Shown: positions 1 to 8,469, numbered from the stretch's first letter. The stretch: 64,000 nt of DNA from Phycisphaerales bacterium (GCA_028291615.1 JAQGHM010000256.1:1-64000); one strand, 5' to 3'. The notes: a model not told the origin generated them from the sequence alone. Translations and numbers: made by a program.

Positions 1-790
1 TGTGGCTGTCGACGATGATGAGCGTCGGCCGGCCTTCGGTCTGGTTGAAGACCTGGAAGGCGCGCTCGAGCATGGTGAGGTCGTTGGCGTCGCCGACGCG
101 GGTGACGTTCCAGCCGTAGGCGATGAAACGGGTGGCGACGTCTTCGCTGAAGGCGAGGCTGGTCTTGCCTTCGATGGTGATCTTGTTGTTGTCGTAGATC
201 CAGCAGAGGTTATCGAGCTTGAGGTGGCCGGCGAGGCTGGCGGCCTCGGAGGCGGCGCCTTCCATCATGCAGCCGTCGCCGCCGATGGCGTAGACGTTGT
301 AGTCGAACATCTCAAAGCCGGGGCGGTTGTAGGTGGCGGCGAGCCACTTGCCGGCGATGGCCATGCCGACGCTGTTGGCGAAGCCCTGGCCGAGCGGGCC
401 GGTGGTGGTCTCGACGCCCGACGTCCAGCGATACTCGGGATGGCCGGGGCACTTGCTGTCGAGCTGGCGGAACTTCTTGATGTCATCGAGGGGGACGGCC
501 ATCTCGCCGACGGTTTCGTACTTGCGGTTGACGGCCTTCACGCCGGTGAGGTGGAGCATCGAGTAGAGGAGCATGGAGGCATGCCCGGCGGAGAGGACGA
601 AGCGATCGCGGTTGGGCCAGATGGGATCGTTGGGATCGAAGCGCAGGTGGTTCTGCCAGAGCTGGTAGGTGACGGGGGCGAGGGCCATGGGGGTGCCGGG
701 ATGCCCGGAGTTGGCGGCCTGGACGGCGTCCATGGCGAGACAACGGATGGTATCGACGGCCGTTTTCACGATGGCTTGTTGATCGCTCAT
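1..790 (-). CDS. tkt: Transketolase, N-terminal part (cut by window edge)
   Basis: Catalyses transfer of two-carbon ketol units in the non-oxidative pentose phosphate and Calvin-type sugar interconversions, using thiamine diphosphate (ThDP). The 263 residues present cover most of the ThDP-binding domain. I read GHPGTPMALAP near residue 24, the GPLGQGFANSVGMA segment, and the GGDGCMMEG ThDP/Mg motif near residue 168, followed by DNNKITIEG. The start is the ATG at 790; the frame runs off the left edge after LIIVDSH. This is the E. coli TktA-like form. A second, differently built transketolase lies at 9692-11689, so the genome carries at least two. The gene stands downstream of a word-repeat hairpin and not in an obvious operon. 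Confidence 0.95.
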   Translation of the reverse strand, partial: MSDQQAIVKTAVDTIRCLAMDAVQAANSGHPGTPMALAPVTYQLWQNHLRFDPNDPIWPNRDRFVLSAGHASMLLYSMLHLTGVKAVNRKYETVGEMAVPLDDIKKFRQLDSKCPGHPEYRWTSGVETTTGPLGQGFANSVGMAIAGKWLAATYNRPGFEMFDYNVYAIGGDGCMMEGAASEAASLAGHLKLDNLCWIYDNNKITIEGKTSLAFSEDVATRFIAYGWNVTRVGDANDLTMLERAFQVFNQTEGRPTLIIVDSH

Positions 791-931
791 GATTTGGTCT
801 TCCCACTAAGAGAGTTGGTTCGGGCGCGCTGCCCGCGTCGTCCGAGGTGGCGGGCTGGGCGGTATTGTGCCATTTCCTGTGACTTCGGCAATCGGTGGCG
901 CAACAAAAGTTGGATCGCGGGGGGAAGGGAG

Positions 932-1040
932 AACCACGAAGAGCACGAGGGGCACGAAGAAGGCGAGGATGGAGAATGGACGATGGAGGATGGCAAAGGG
1001 GCGATCTTGCGCCATCTTCCATCCTCCATCGTCCATCTTC
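932..1040. repeat. Intergenic word-repeat hairpin (GATGGA word) with CACGAAG word run
   Basis: Between the stop at 1049 and the transketolase start at 790. Positions 932-966 are a run of CACGA-AG type words. Positions 967-994 repeat GGATGGA/GGACGATGGA, and 1012-1040 are their reverse complement (CCATCCTCCATCGTCCAT), giving a long stem around a loop near 1000. It could act as a transcription terminator for the gene ending at 1049, but there is no clear T tract. It belongs to a class of similar hairpins in this window that use different words. Confidence 0.75.
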
Positions 1041-1048
1041 GTTTTGTC

Positions 1049-1711
1049 TTACAGCGTCCCCGACGCCGGCCAGGCGAGGATCGTATCGAGGTAGGCGGGC
1101 TGGGCGATGATCTGCCACGTCGAGCCGGGGGCGACTGCGCTGGCGCAGTCGAACTGGATCGTATTGGCGTCCGCGTTGGTGGCGGCCAGCGGGGCCTGGC
1201 CGTCGAAGAGGATCGTGGCGTCGATCATGTTGCCGTTGCGGATCACCGGCTGATCGAAGGTCAGCGTGCAGGTCGTGCCTGACGCACTCGTGGCGACCAC
1301 CACCGCCGGCGGCGGGGCGTACGGCCCGGGGAAATCATCACATCGCCCGTGGGACGCGTTGAGCACGTGATTGGTCACCGGATCGACGATCCCGAACCCG
1401 CCCGCATCCCACGCCCACGCAGCGCTTGCCGGCACCGGCCCGCTCATCCAGAGGCGGAACTTGACCGGCAGGATCTCCACCGCCTCCAGGATGTCGAGCC
1501 CCGCGAGCGCCAGCGGCAATCCCGCCGGGCTGATCAGCACGCAGGGGCGGTCGGTGATCAGATAGACGCGCCCGCCGTTGGTCTCATCGTGTGCGATCGA
1601 GAGGATCGACGGCCAGGCGGGGTTGTAGTCGTAGCCGTAGAGGGGGTTTTGCGGAATCCCGTCCGGGCGGATCGGGCGGTGGGAGCGGGGTTTGCGTTTG
1701 ACGATGGGCAT
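1049..1711 (-). CDS. Hypothetical protein with C-terminal Ig-like/SwmB-type region
   Basis: Predicted 220 residues. I chose the ATG at 1711 because GAGG sits six bases upstream; the longer frame only extends into repeat DNA. No signal peptide or membrane helix is visible. The N-terminus is basic (PIVKRKPRSHRP) and is followed by a YGYDYNPAWP stretch. The C-terminal third (TLTFDQPVIRNGNMIDAT then WQIIAQPAYL) resembles the 'property of a difference' beta-sandwich seen in planctomycete Ig-like or SwmB repeats. It sits in the same orientation as the gene at 1838-2488 and is separated from it only by a word hairpin, so the two may be co-transcribed. The function is unknown; in other bacteria such proteins often sit beside the family of the upstream gene, but that is recollection and was not checked. 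Confidence 0.7.
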   Translation of the reverse strand: MPIVKRKPRSHRPIRPDGIPQNPLYGYDYNPAWPSILSIAHDETNGGRVYLITDRPCVLISPAGLPLALAGLDILEAVEILPVKFRLWMSGPVPASAAWAWDAGGFGIVDPVTNHVLNASHGRCDDFPGPYAPPPAVVVATSASGTTCTLTFDQPVIRNGNMIDATILFDGQAPLAATNADANTIQFDCASAVAPGSTWQIIAQPAYLDTILAWPASGTL

Positions 1712-1723
1712 GGATTCCTCGGG

Positions 1724-1829
1724 GGAGAAAAGAGATGGGGGGATGGGGGGATGGGGTGATCGGGAGATGGGGAGTGAGGACGATCGCCTGCGCTCCCCAC
1801 CGCCCCATCTCCCCACCTCCCCATCATTT
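1724..1829. repeat. Intergenic word-repeat hairpin (GATGGGG word)
   Basis: The left arm (about 1730-1775) is tandem GATGGGG/GGGAGATGGGG words and the right arm (about 1795-1827) is CCCCATCTCCCCACC words. The arms can pair into a long imperfect stem. It separates two same-strand hypothetical genes and lies just upstream of the ribosome binding site of the 1049-1711 gene. Confidence 0.75.
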
Positions 1830-1837
1830 CAAGCCAA

Positions 1838-2488
1838 CTACGCCGCGATGGTGACGCCGACCGGATCGCTCGCCGGGCCGAGCTCGCCGCGCTCGTTGTA
1901 CCACTGGGCGATGACCCAGAGCACCTTGCCGTTGCTGCCGGCGGGGAGCGGGAGTTGCCCGCGGCTGCGGGTGAGCAGCGCGGCCAGGTGTCCGTCCGCC
2001 GGACTGATCGGGGCGGGGCCGTCGATCTTCATCGAGATCGCCGCGCCGTTGACGCCAGATGGGCGGCTGCGGCGCTCGGGGAAGAGCGGGTCCCAGAGTC
2101 GGATCGAGCCATCGGCGGCGATCGACACCGCGGGCTTGAAGCTGGGGGCGGGGATCGGGGTCTTGGTCGAATCCTTCGGGTTCATCCGCAGATCTTCCCG
2201 CTGACCGGGGGTCAGGGCGGGGAAGGCGCTGATGACCTTCAGGACCTGCCTTGCCTTGGCCGTGGCTGACTTTTTCGCCACATTTTTGTTGGCAACGGTG
2301 ATCTTGTTGCGGGTGGCGGGGTTGTCGATCAGCACCATGCGCGCGGCAAAGTCGGTTGCGGCAGCGCTGATCAGGGTGGCATCGGCCGCGGTTGCGCCGA
2401 ACGCCGTCGGCGTTGCGGTTAATTTTGCCGCGAAATTTTCCAGCCAGACGTTGAGGGGCTGGTCGCCCTGTGGGGGGACTTGCGCCAT
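1838..2488 (-). CDS. Conserved hypothetical protein with N-terminal 'DxWLxNF' domain and C-terminal Ig-like strand
   Basis: Predicted 216 residues, starting at the ATG at 2488 with GGAGG upstream (GAAGGAGGCCGGAC). The N-terminal half is an alanine-rich helical segment with PLNVWLENFAAKL. The middle holds ALTPGQREDLRMNPKD followed by TPIPAP. The C-terminal half contains a PSGVNGAAISMKIDGPAP motif and ends in LWVIAQWYNERGELGPASD, as in fibronectin-like folds. I recognise this pattern from a widespread bacterial hypothetical family of about 200-220 residues (N-terminal 'F/LxAWLxNF', C-terminal 'YxxRWxNxxGExGPWS'). The function of that family is not known to me. No secretion signal is seen. Confidence 0.75.
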   Translation of the reverse strand: MAQVPPQGDQPLNVWLENFAAKLTATPTAFGATAADATLISAAATDFAARMVLIDNPATRNKITVANKNVAKKSATAKARQVLKVISAFPALTPGQREDLRMNPKDSTKTPIPAPSFKPAVSIAADGSIRLWDPLFPERRSRPSGVNGAAISMKIDGPAPISPADGHLAALLTRSRGQLPLPAGSNGKVLWVIAQWYNERGELGPASDPVGVTIAA

Positions 2489-2740
2489 GTCCGGCCTCCT
2501 TCCTTTGTTGAAGAAGCGTGTTGTGGGCGACCCAATTTTCCAGGCCCGCGTTCAAAGCCGCGACGCCCGCGTTCGCCCCGTTGACATTTTTAATCGATCA
2601 AAGTTTGGGGGGACTTTAGAAGTGTAGAGAGACTATAGATAATTTTGTTTTTTGTGGTGCGGCCGTCCCGGCTGCGGGAGCGAAGAGAGACGCCAGGTAG
2701 CCAGATAGCCAAGTAGCCAGAAAGAGGGAAGACACAGGTG

Positions 2741-2798
2741 GCACGGGCGTCCTCGCCCGTGGGCGGGTACGCCCGCCGTTGAACGGTACCCCGTTCAA
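2741..2798. repeat. Three consecutive hairpins including a CACGGGCG...CGCCCGTG element
   Basis: GCACGGGCG-TCCT-CGCCCGTG (2741-2762) is followed at once by GGGCG-GGTA-CGCCC and then by TTGAACGG-TACC-CCGTTCAA (2779-2798), a perfect 8-bp stem. The first hairpin recurs in varied form at 34397-34417 and as an inverted pair at 60064-60166. Confidence 0.75.
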
Positions 2799-2802
2799 GA
2801 AG

Positions 2803-3110
2803 CCCGGAGCGTCAGCGATCTTCAATTCGAGAACCAGACCCACCCACTCGCGCAAGACGCGAGGCCCCCGAACCCGGCCGGGAGACGGGCCGAATCGAGA
2901 GTCCTTTGAGCTTTGCGGCGAAGCCGCTTTCACCTCGCCGTTTGACAATGGGGGGCGATTCGGCCCGTCAGGGGCCCCGAGCGGGTTCGGGGGCCGGAGG
3001 AATGTCGAGGCCCGTTGGAACGCCGCCGCCGCTGCGCTGTTGCGGCGGAAAGACGAGGACGGAGTACCGGCGGTGAAGGGTGCTCCCCTCCGGAAGACCG
3101 CGAAGCATAA
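2803..3110 (-). repeat. Composite interspersed repeat, copy 1
   Basis: Read on the minus strand, the stretch from about 3003 down to 2850 aligns with plus-strand 7064-7237. Shared blocks include CTCCGGCCC, GCTCGGGGCCC, CGCCCCCCATTGTCA, AAAGGACTCTCG and GGGCCTCGCG. The right-hand part (3016-3110) contains GCCGCCGCTGCGCTGTTGCG and a GCTCCCCTC block that also occur at 31575-31660. It is non-coding, with open frames on both strands by composition only. Confidence 0.7.
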
Positions 3111-3451
3111 ACTGGCCGTCGGTATTCTTATGGGAACGATCGCGCGGGCCGCGCGGCGGTCGGAGGAAGAAGAGCCCGGGCTCCGGAGGGCGGAACGAAA
3201 GAGGCGTGGAGGGGGGGGTGCCGGGTGGGAGGCGGGGAGAAACGTTGGGCCTTATGGTGACTTCCCGCTTCCATCCTGCATTTCGAACTCTCGTGTACCG
3301 CGCAGTCTATGGCAGACTTATGCTGATTCGGCGGTACTGAGGTTATCAATATTTGCTTGCCTTTTCGGGCGAGCACCTTATCCTCTGGATCATGCGGGTG
3401 GCGAGTCGCAAGGGTCACTTCGGGGCATTTCGTCATTGGCGAGGGCACATG

Positions 3452-4519
3452 ATGCGCGGGAAGATCTCAGTTGTGATCGTGGGTGTGTTGGCGTGTACCT
3501 CGGCGGCGGCGTCGGCGACGGTGACATTGGATACGGTGACGGTGGGCAATCCCGGTAATGCCAATGACGCCACCGGCTTCGGCTCGGTTGGGTACGCCTA
3601 CCAGATCAACCGATACGAGGTGACCAACAGCCAGTACGCCGAGTTCCTCACCGCCAAGGCGACCAGCGATCCGCTGGGGCTGTACAACACGAACATGTCC
3701 AGCGGCGCCGCGGGTGGGATCACGCGGAGCGGCTCATCGCCCGGCTTCACCTACGCGGTCAAGTCCGGGCGGGGCAATCAGCCGGTCGTTTTCGTCAACG
3801 TGTACGACTCGATCCGCTTCGCCAACTGGATGAACAATGGCCAGGGCGTCGGCGACACGGAGACCGGCGCCTATACGCTGCTGGGCGGCACGCCCACACC
3901 GAGCAACGCCAACAGCATCACGCGCAACAGCGGCGCCAAGGTCGTCCTCCCCAGCAGGGATGAGTGGTACAAGGCAGCCTATCACCAGCCGGCCAGCGCG
4001 GGCGGCGACGGCGACGGCTACTGGCTCTATGCCACGCGTACCAACACTGCGCCGAACAGCGACCAGCCCCCGGGTGACCCGTCCATCCGGAGCAACGTCG
4101 GCAACTTTTACGCGGACGATGGCCTGGCCAACGGCTACAACGATGGCTATGCGGTCACCGGTGCCCCCGAGCCGCTCAGCACCAGCCAGAATTACCTGAC
4201 GGACGTGGGGGCGTACAGCAGCGCTGGCAATTATTACGGCACGTTCGACCAGGGCGGCAACGTCGCGGAGTGGAACGAGCCGTTGCCCGCCGGGGAGCCC
4301 TGGCTCCCGGGCGGTTCGTGGTTCTTCAACTCGACCGCCCTCCAGGCCGGCCAGAGTGAAGTCACCGCTCCGTCCGGCGAGTCCGCTGAGCGCGGTTTTC
4401 GTCTGGCAAGTGTCCCGGAGCCGTCTGGAATCGCACTGATCGTGGTTGGGACGGTTGGCTTGCTGCGTCGAAAACGTCCAACCTATCTCTTCGGAGCTAT
4501 AGCCAAAAACTGTCGATGA
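3452..4519 (+). CDS. Secreted SUMF1/formylglycine-enzyme-like protein with PEP-CTERM anchor
   Basis: Predicted 355 residues. I chose the second of two adjacent ATGs (3452) because GAGGG lies six bases upstream. A signal peptide covers about residues 1-24 (MRGKISVVIVGVLACTSAAA). An FGE/SUMF1-like fold follows: YQINRYEVTNSQYAEFL near residue 50, VVFVNVYDSIRFANWMN, LPSRDEWYKAAY, FDQGGNVAEWNE, PGGSWFFNS and GFRLAS. The end is a PEP-CTERM tripartite signal: VPEPSG, a hydrophobic helix, then RRKR. In catalytic formylglycine-generating enzymes the region before GGSW carries copper-binding cysteines; none is seen here, so this is probably a binding or structural member. Exosortase processing is inferred from the tail. 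Confidence 0.88.
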   Translation: MRGKISVVIVGVLACTSAAASATVTLDTVTVGNPGNANDATGFGSVGYAYQINRYEVTNSQYAEFLTAKATSDPLGLYNTNMSSGAAGGITRSGSSPGFTYAVKSGRGNQPVVFVNVYDSIRFANWMNNGQGVGDTETGAYTLLGGTPTPSNANSITRNSGAKVVLPSRDEWYKAAYHQPASAGGDGDGYWLYATRTNTAPNSDQPPGDPSIRSNVGNFYADDGLANGYNDGYAVTGAPEPLSTSQNYLTDVGAYSSAGNYYGTFDQGGNVAEWNEPLPAGEPWLPGGSWFFNSTALQAGQSEVTAPSGESAERGFRLASVPEPSGIALIVVGTVGLLRRKRPTYLFGAIAKNCR

Positions 4520-4560
4520 CGAGTCGCGGCGCCGTTTGTCGCGCATTTCGTGGCGCAGGA

Positions 4561-5016
4561 CTATTCAAGCGCCCCAATTTCTACCGGCCAGTGTGCGTAG
4601 GCCCAAACGCTGTCTTGATGGCGCTCGATCATGTCTCGGAACTCAGTCACAACGGCGTCGGCGTCGAACTTTTTCTTACCGGCGGCCACCTTGGTGGTGA
4701 AAGATTCAGGGCGATGTCGTGCGGCGCGGTTGGGGCTTTGTGCTTCGGCGGTAAGATATCCCGAACCGACAACGCCATGCTCGCCCTTGTCGTATTCGGT
4801 TTCTCGTTTGACTACCACGGCAGTAATCGGTGGAATTTCGCGGTCATCGCTCAGGAGGAAGAGGTGATACAGAACCTGCGTCATATGGTGCCCCTTCAAG
4901 CCCATAGGCACACCGGTGGCGGCGCTGACTTCTCCGTAGGTAGTGACCTTCCTGCGCGGGACGACGTCTTTCACCAGATGCTTGTAAACGGTTACCGCGT
5001 CATCATGGAGTGACAT
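4561..5016 (-). CDS. Hypothetical protein, faintly like alkyltransferase-like (MGMT/ATL) domain
   Basis: Predicted 151 residues from the ATG at 5016, preceded by GGGGAAGG. The frame is open further upstream but without a good ribosome site. The segment VPRRKVTTYGEVSAATGVP resembles the winged-helix start of O6-methylguanine methyltransferase and ATL proteins. IPPITAVVVKR falls where those proteins carry the PCHR active-site region, and GVVGSGYL falls where they have a GGY turn. The PCHR motif itself is absent, so alkyl transfer is not supported. The C-terminal half (KKKFDADAVVTEFRDMIERHQ) is not recognised. It may belong to a small accessory group with the next two minus-strand genes. Confidence 0.6.
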   Translation of the reverse strand: MSLHDDAVTVYKHLVKDVVPRRKVTTYGEVSAATGVPMGLKGHHMTQVLYHLFLLSDDREIPPITAVVVKRETEYDKGEHGVVGSGYLTAEAQSPNRAARHRPESFTTKVAAGKKKFDADAVVTEFRDMIERHQDSVWAYAHWPVEIGALE

Positions 5017-5350
5017 AAGACCTTCCCCGGGCCAATGGCCCTGTAATCGAATCAAGATATGGTCGGGCCAGGGTACACCCCATCGTAACCGAGAATCAGA
5101 TTCCGCGTGCTGCTGATTGGGCCTTCCTATGGGGTGGGCACTTCGGCAGGCCGAGCGGCCTCCGCCAGCGGTCAACGCGACGGCTTTCGTCTTGAGGGGA
5201 AGTGAGAAGGAAGAGAGGGTGGGGGCGAGAGCGTGAGAGAGGGGGCGGGAGAGAAAACTTGAGGCGATGGTGTCTTTCCCGCCCCCTCTTTCACATTCGT
5301 ATTAGAAGCCTGCAATGGCGCAACTCTTGGGATGAGAGCGCAGATCGCTT
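5017..5350. other. Intergenic region containing a purine-rich word hairpin
   Basis: No credible gene. Positions 5205-5254 are words of GAGAG/GGGGGCG type and 5273-5294 is the complementary arm (CTTTCCCGCCCCCTCTTTCAC), giving a stem of about 20 bp with a few mismatches. It lies downstream of the YodC-like gene and upstream of the 4561-5016 gene. Confidence 0.65.
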
Positions 5351-5560
5351 CTACAAAATCCGACCCTGCTTAATTTTGTCGTCGCTAATTTCCAGTACAG
5401 CAACGTCGAACACGTCCTCGAACTTTTTCTTGCCGTCAAACCAAACGAAGTTTGCGCCATCCTTGGGGCCAGTAGGCTCGTAACTGGCCAATTCTTGGAT
5501 GGTCATAAGCGGACCACCGCTCTTCAGCCGGACGGTGTCGCCCTTATTAAGATTTACCAT
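5351..5560 (-). CDS. YodC/DUF2158 family small protein
   Basis: Predicted 69 residues from the ATG at 5560 with AAGGAGAG nine bases upstream. The sequence begins NLNKGDTVRLKSGGPLMTI and continues with FVWFDGKKKFEDVF, matching the short SH3-like DUF2158 (YodC) family, which typically spans 60-80 residues. The function is unknown in the family. It is small, soluble and not secreted. It lies between the AlbA_2-type gene and the MGMT-like fragment, all on the minus strand. Confidence 0.85.
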   Translation of the reverse strand: MVNLNKGDTVRLKSGGPLMTIQELASYEPTGPKDGANFVWFDGKKKFEDVFDVAVLEISDDKIKQGRIL

Positions 5561-5745
5561 TGCGCTCTCCTTAGCTTAGTGAATTGAATCGAATTGGGTC
5601 AGAACGTTATCCTAACAATGCCTTCAAAGCGATGCAATGTCCACCATGCAGAGATGAGTCAAAACAACCCCGCGTCCTCCTGCTTCTTCGCCTTCGCCTT
5701 CGGGGCCTGCTTGAAGCTCCGGATGTCCGCCGCCGCCGGCGCCGC

Positions 5746-6957
5746 CTAAACATCCGCAAAATATTGCGGGTAGCCGCAGCCCTGCCATATGGCGTCAGGG
5801 ACGGGCTTGAAAATCAAAAACGGATCAATGCTGTAATCTTCGATTAGAACGTCGGGAAGGATTACGTTGTCCTGATCCAATGGATGGTGTTGCTCTGACG
5901 TCGCGGCGCTCATCTCGGCAGGCATGGCAAAAGATTGAATCGCGAGTCTCATTCCCTTGACGCCAAGCATGCTGAAGAACCCAACGAGGGGAAGTGGTAT
6001 GCCATGTGTCCGCAATTGAGCGAGTGAATGCTTGAATGTCCACAGGAGATCACGGCCAAGATGCTCCGGAAACCAGCCCTCAAATCTCTCCGACCGAACC
6101 AGACCCGTGGCGGATTCGAGCGCACCGTTCCGGAACACTTGCGCATAGCTCTTAGCGTGCGATAATCGCTCGCGGTTGATTCCCCTCGCCGGATCCATGA
6201 TCAGGAACCCATCCAGGTTGTGGCGAGAGATCATATGATCGAAAATTGAATCCCTTAAGGTCATCGGTTCCAGACTACGAAATCGATCAAGACCCGAGAT
6301 CAGGGAGGGCGTGTGCTGGAAAGCGGTGACTGGCAGCAGGTGTAGGCAGAGGACGTGGCGATAGGCCGACCCAAGAGGCGACTGGCCCGAAAGAATTTTA
6401 GACAGCCTTTCATCACGAAAGGACCTCATGCGCTGCGGAAGTGCTCCGGCGGCCGCGAAAGCCGCGCGAATGTCCCGCACGTCAAGCTGCTGCTTGCCCG
6501 CCCCCGATCGAGAATAGAATCGAGAGGAATTCTTGAATTTGATCATGTGGGGAGACGACCAGCTCTGCCCCACGCGAATCAGCAACACGGTGCCATCTCT
6601 AAAGCCGTCAATAAACTTCAATTCTACGAGCGGGAGACGGGGGTCTAGACCGTCCCTAAGGACAGCGTCTAATCGGAGCCGTTCGGAGTCAGCATTGACG
6701 GCTGGAACGCCCACCGGCTCTCCAGGCAGACCTGTCGGCTTACCGCTTTCGTCCCGTTCGCCAGTTACGCCATAGAGAATGTCTCCCCCCAGTGCGTTCG
6801 CAAATGATGACACATCCGCTAGAAACTCGCGCTTGTCCTCATCGCTCGATCCCGGAAGCGTCTGCTTGTATTCGATTGTCCGCCCCTCGGGCTCCTTGCT
6901 CGCGATAAAGGTGTAAATGGATTCAGCAGTGATTTGGTCTAATAGCTGGTTGATCAT
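5746..6957 (-). CDS. AlbA_2 (Schlafen-type) domain protein
   Basis: Predicted 403 residues. The ATG at 6957 is preferred over the upstream TTG because GAAGGAG lies at the right distance. The N-terminal domain (about residues 20-160) has the AlbA_2 pattern: GRTIEYKQTLP, then FLADVSSFANALGGDILYGV, then GTVLLIRVGQSW. This region is known as a putative DNA- or nucleotide-binding domain in transcriptional regulators, Schlafen-like proteins and some phage-defence proteins. The C-terminal 240 residues hold no motif I recognise and lack an HTH of the usual RhlG/divergent-AAA_4 type. With its AT-richer composition and unrelated small neighbours, this may be acquired accessory DNA. Confidence 0.8.
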   Translation of the reverse strand: MINQLLDQITAESIYTFIASKEPEGRTIEYKQTLPGSSDEDKREFLADVSSFANALGGDILYGVTGERDESGKPTGLPGEPVGVPAVNADSERLRLDAVLRDGLDPRLPLVELKFIDGFRDGTVLLIRVGQSWSSPHMIKFKNSSRFYSRSGAGKQQLDVRDIRAAFAAAGALPQRMRSFRDERLSKILSGQSPLGSAYRHVLCLHLLPVTAFQHTPSLISGLDRFRSLEPMTLRDSIFDHMISRHNLDGFLIMDPARGINRERLSHAKSYAQVFRNGALESATGLVRSERFEGWFPEHLGRDLLWTFKHSLAQLRTHGIPLPLVGFFSMLGVKGMRLAIQSFAMPAEMSAATSEQHHPLDQDNVILPDVLIEDYSIDPFLIFKPVPDAIWQGCGYPQYFADV

Positions 6958-7063
6958 GATGCTCCTTCGCGTGCTCAATCTGCGAATGCCTTATCTGCGG
7001 CAAGTCTTTTACAACTGTACGCGAAGCCACCTTTGCATATGACGGTTCATTTTGCGTCCGTTG

Positions 7064-7237
7064 AAAATCTCCGGCCCAGCGGGTCGCTCGGGGCCCGAGG
7101 GGCAAAGCCGCCCCCCATTGTCATTCGACGGAGTGAATGCGGCTGCGCCGCGGAAGCAAAGGACTCTCGGCTTTGCCCCTCACCCTCCCGCCCCGCCGGG
7201 CCTCGCGTTGTGGGAATCTCGTGGACCGGCGGAAGAA
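7064..7237 (+). repeat. Composite interspersed repeat, copy 2
   Basis: Homologous to the reverse complement of about 2850-3003. CTCCGGCCC opens it at about 7070, CGCCCCCCATTGTCATT lies near 7110, and AAAGGACTCTCGGCTTTGCC near 7158, ending GGGCCTCGCG near 7207. It lies between the divergently placed AlbA_2 gene and the small membrane protein gene. Positions 6958-7354 otherwise hold no gene. Confidence 0.7.
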
Positions 7238-7354
7238 AGATCGCTGTCGCTCCGCGCTGATTCGATCGGAGTACCGATCGATGTCGCGGGTGCGCGACCA
7301 CGGGCGAGTCGCACCGTGCCACCTGAAAGGATTCGTTGGGCTGCGGCGACCAGG

Positions 7355-7594
7355 TTATGCGGCATCCGGGTTGACGCGTGCCGGCGAATCCGGCGTGGCG
7401 GTCGCTCGTGGATTCGCAGCGCCCGTGCGCCACTCGATGAAGAACAGGGCGCCCCCTGCCACCACGGCGACCGCGCCAACCAGGGCAGCGAAGTGCGCGA
7501 TGTTCCCCTGCCGGTCCATTGCCCCCGCGATAGCCGCGGCGGCAATCATCACGGCCCCGGCGAACACCACGATGGAAACGGCGATAAGACGCAT
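7355..7594 (-). CDS. Small two-helix membrane protein
   Basis: Predicted 79 residues from the ATG at 7594, preceded by a strong GAGGAGG six bases upstream. There are two hydrophobic helices, about residues 3-22 (LIAVSIVVFAGAVMIAAAAI) and 32-50 (FAALVGAVAVVAGGALFFI), joined by a short loop, and then a hydrophilic tail. The function is unknown. It is divergent from the zinc-ribbon membrane protein pair at 7885. Confidence 0.7.
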   Translation of the reverse strand: MRLIAVSIVVFAGAVMIAAAAIAGAMDRQGNIAHFAALVGAVAVVAGGALFFIEWRTGAANPRATATPDSPARVNPDAA

Positions 7595-7884
7595 CGGACC
7601 TCCTCGTGCCGCACAACTGCTGATTAGCCTGACCGGCCGCGCAGGAAGCATCACACCGACACCCGCCAAACGCGGCTGATATCCGCAAATAGGATACCGG
7701 CGATTTGCAGCGGCGGCCATGCGAATACCGTCCCGCCCGGCCGGGTCTCGCCGGATGGGCGGTGCTGTTGTTCTACGCGCTGGAAGTTCGCAGCCCGTGG
7801 TTCGTGCTGGCGTTCGCGGGGTCATGCGTGCTGGGTGCGGCGGCCTTGCGAATACGTCGCCGTACTGCACCACAAAAGGGTAGG

Positions 7885-8469
7885 ATGGCGGGCATCGTGC
7901 TGCGGCGCTTCGGGCGAATCTTCTTTCTCTTGGCGGCGGGGGTGTCGCTGCTGCTTTGCGTTGCGGCGGTGGGGCTGTGGGTGTGGAGTGGGCGGGAGTT
8001 CTCGGCGGTCGTCCGGGATTCGCCCGGGCAGGTCGTGAATGCTGGGGTGTCCCGCGGAGAGTTCGAACTGCTGATTCTCCGGGACGTGGTTTATGATCCC
8101 GATGCGCCGGGCGCGCGACACTGGCGGTGGGGGACTGGGCAGTCGCAAGATCTGCAGGCTTTCGCCACTGAAGACTTTCCCGATGTCTGCCCGCCGGTCG
8201 CCGGTTTCTTCTTCGGGCGGTCCGTCGGGGGCGGAGTTTCGCAGACGCTCCTGCTCCTGCCGATGGGATTTGTCGTTTTACTCACCGCCCTCCTCCCGTT
8301 ATCCGCCGCCATTTCGATCCGTCGGCGTCGCCGAGCCAAGCGGCGGTTATCGGCGGGGCATTGTCCGGGTTGTGGGTACGACTGCCGGGCGACGCCGGGG
8401 CGCTGCTCGGAGTGCGGGCGGGTCTTCGCGGCGGAAAACACCGCTGCATCTTCATCTTGCCCTTCGTGA
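7885..8469 (+). CDS. Membrane protein with C-terminal zinc ribbon, paralogue 1
   Basis: Predicted 194 residues from the ATG at 7885 (AGGGTAGG upstream). An N-terminal helix (FFLLAAGVSLLLCVAAVGLW) is followed by an extracytoplasmic region and a second helix (LLLPMGFVVLLTALLPLSAA). An arginine-rich stretch leads to a zinc ribbon CPGCGYDCRATPGRCSECG at the C-terminus. This architecture (about 200 residues, N-terminal anchor, C-terminal CxxCGYDxR...CxECG) is frequent in Phycisphaerae. The role is unknown. It is followed 49 bp later by a clear paralogue. Confidence 0.85.
   Translation: MAGIVLRRFGRIFFLLAAGVSLLLCVAAVGLWVWSGREFSAVVRDSPGQVVNAGVSRGEFELLILRDVVYDPDAPGARHWRWGTGQSQDLQAFATEDFPDVCPPVAGFFFGRSVGGGVSQTLLLLPMGFVVLLTALLPLSAAISIRRRRRAKRRLSAGHCPGCGYDCRATPGRCSECGRVFAAENTAASSSCPS

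Larger units (their letters stand above)
2489..3451. other. Gene-free, repeat-packed intergenic region
   Basis: About 960 bp without a credible gene between two divergent genes. Overlapping ORFs exist on both strands but they read through repeats. From left to right it holds a half-array of TAGCCAG/TAGCCAAG words (about 2693-2722), three adjacent hairpins (2741-2798), a reversed copy of an interspersed repeat (2803-3003), and a second repeat segment (3016-3110). The last 100 bp before 3452 are less GC-rich (TTATCAATATTTGC near 3345) and probably hold the promoter of the PEP-CTERM gene. Confidence 0.7.

Noticed and set aside
2-1282. Open plus-strand frame of 426 codons
   Set aside because: It is antisense to the transketolase (1-790), and its product is an acid Gly-rich composition shadow running through a word repeat.
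2779-3558. Plus-strand frame of 259 codons
   Set aside because: Spans hairpins and the interspersed repeat and overlaps the PEP-CTERM gene start in another frame.
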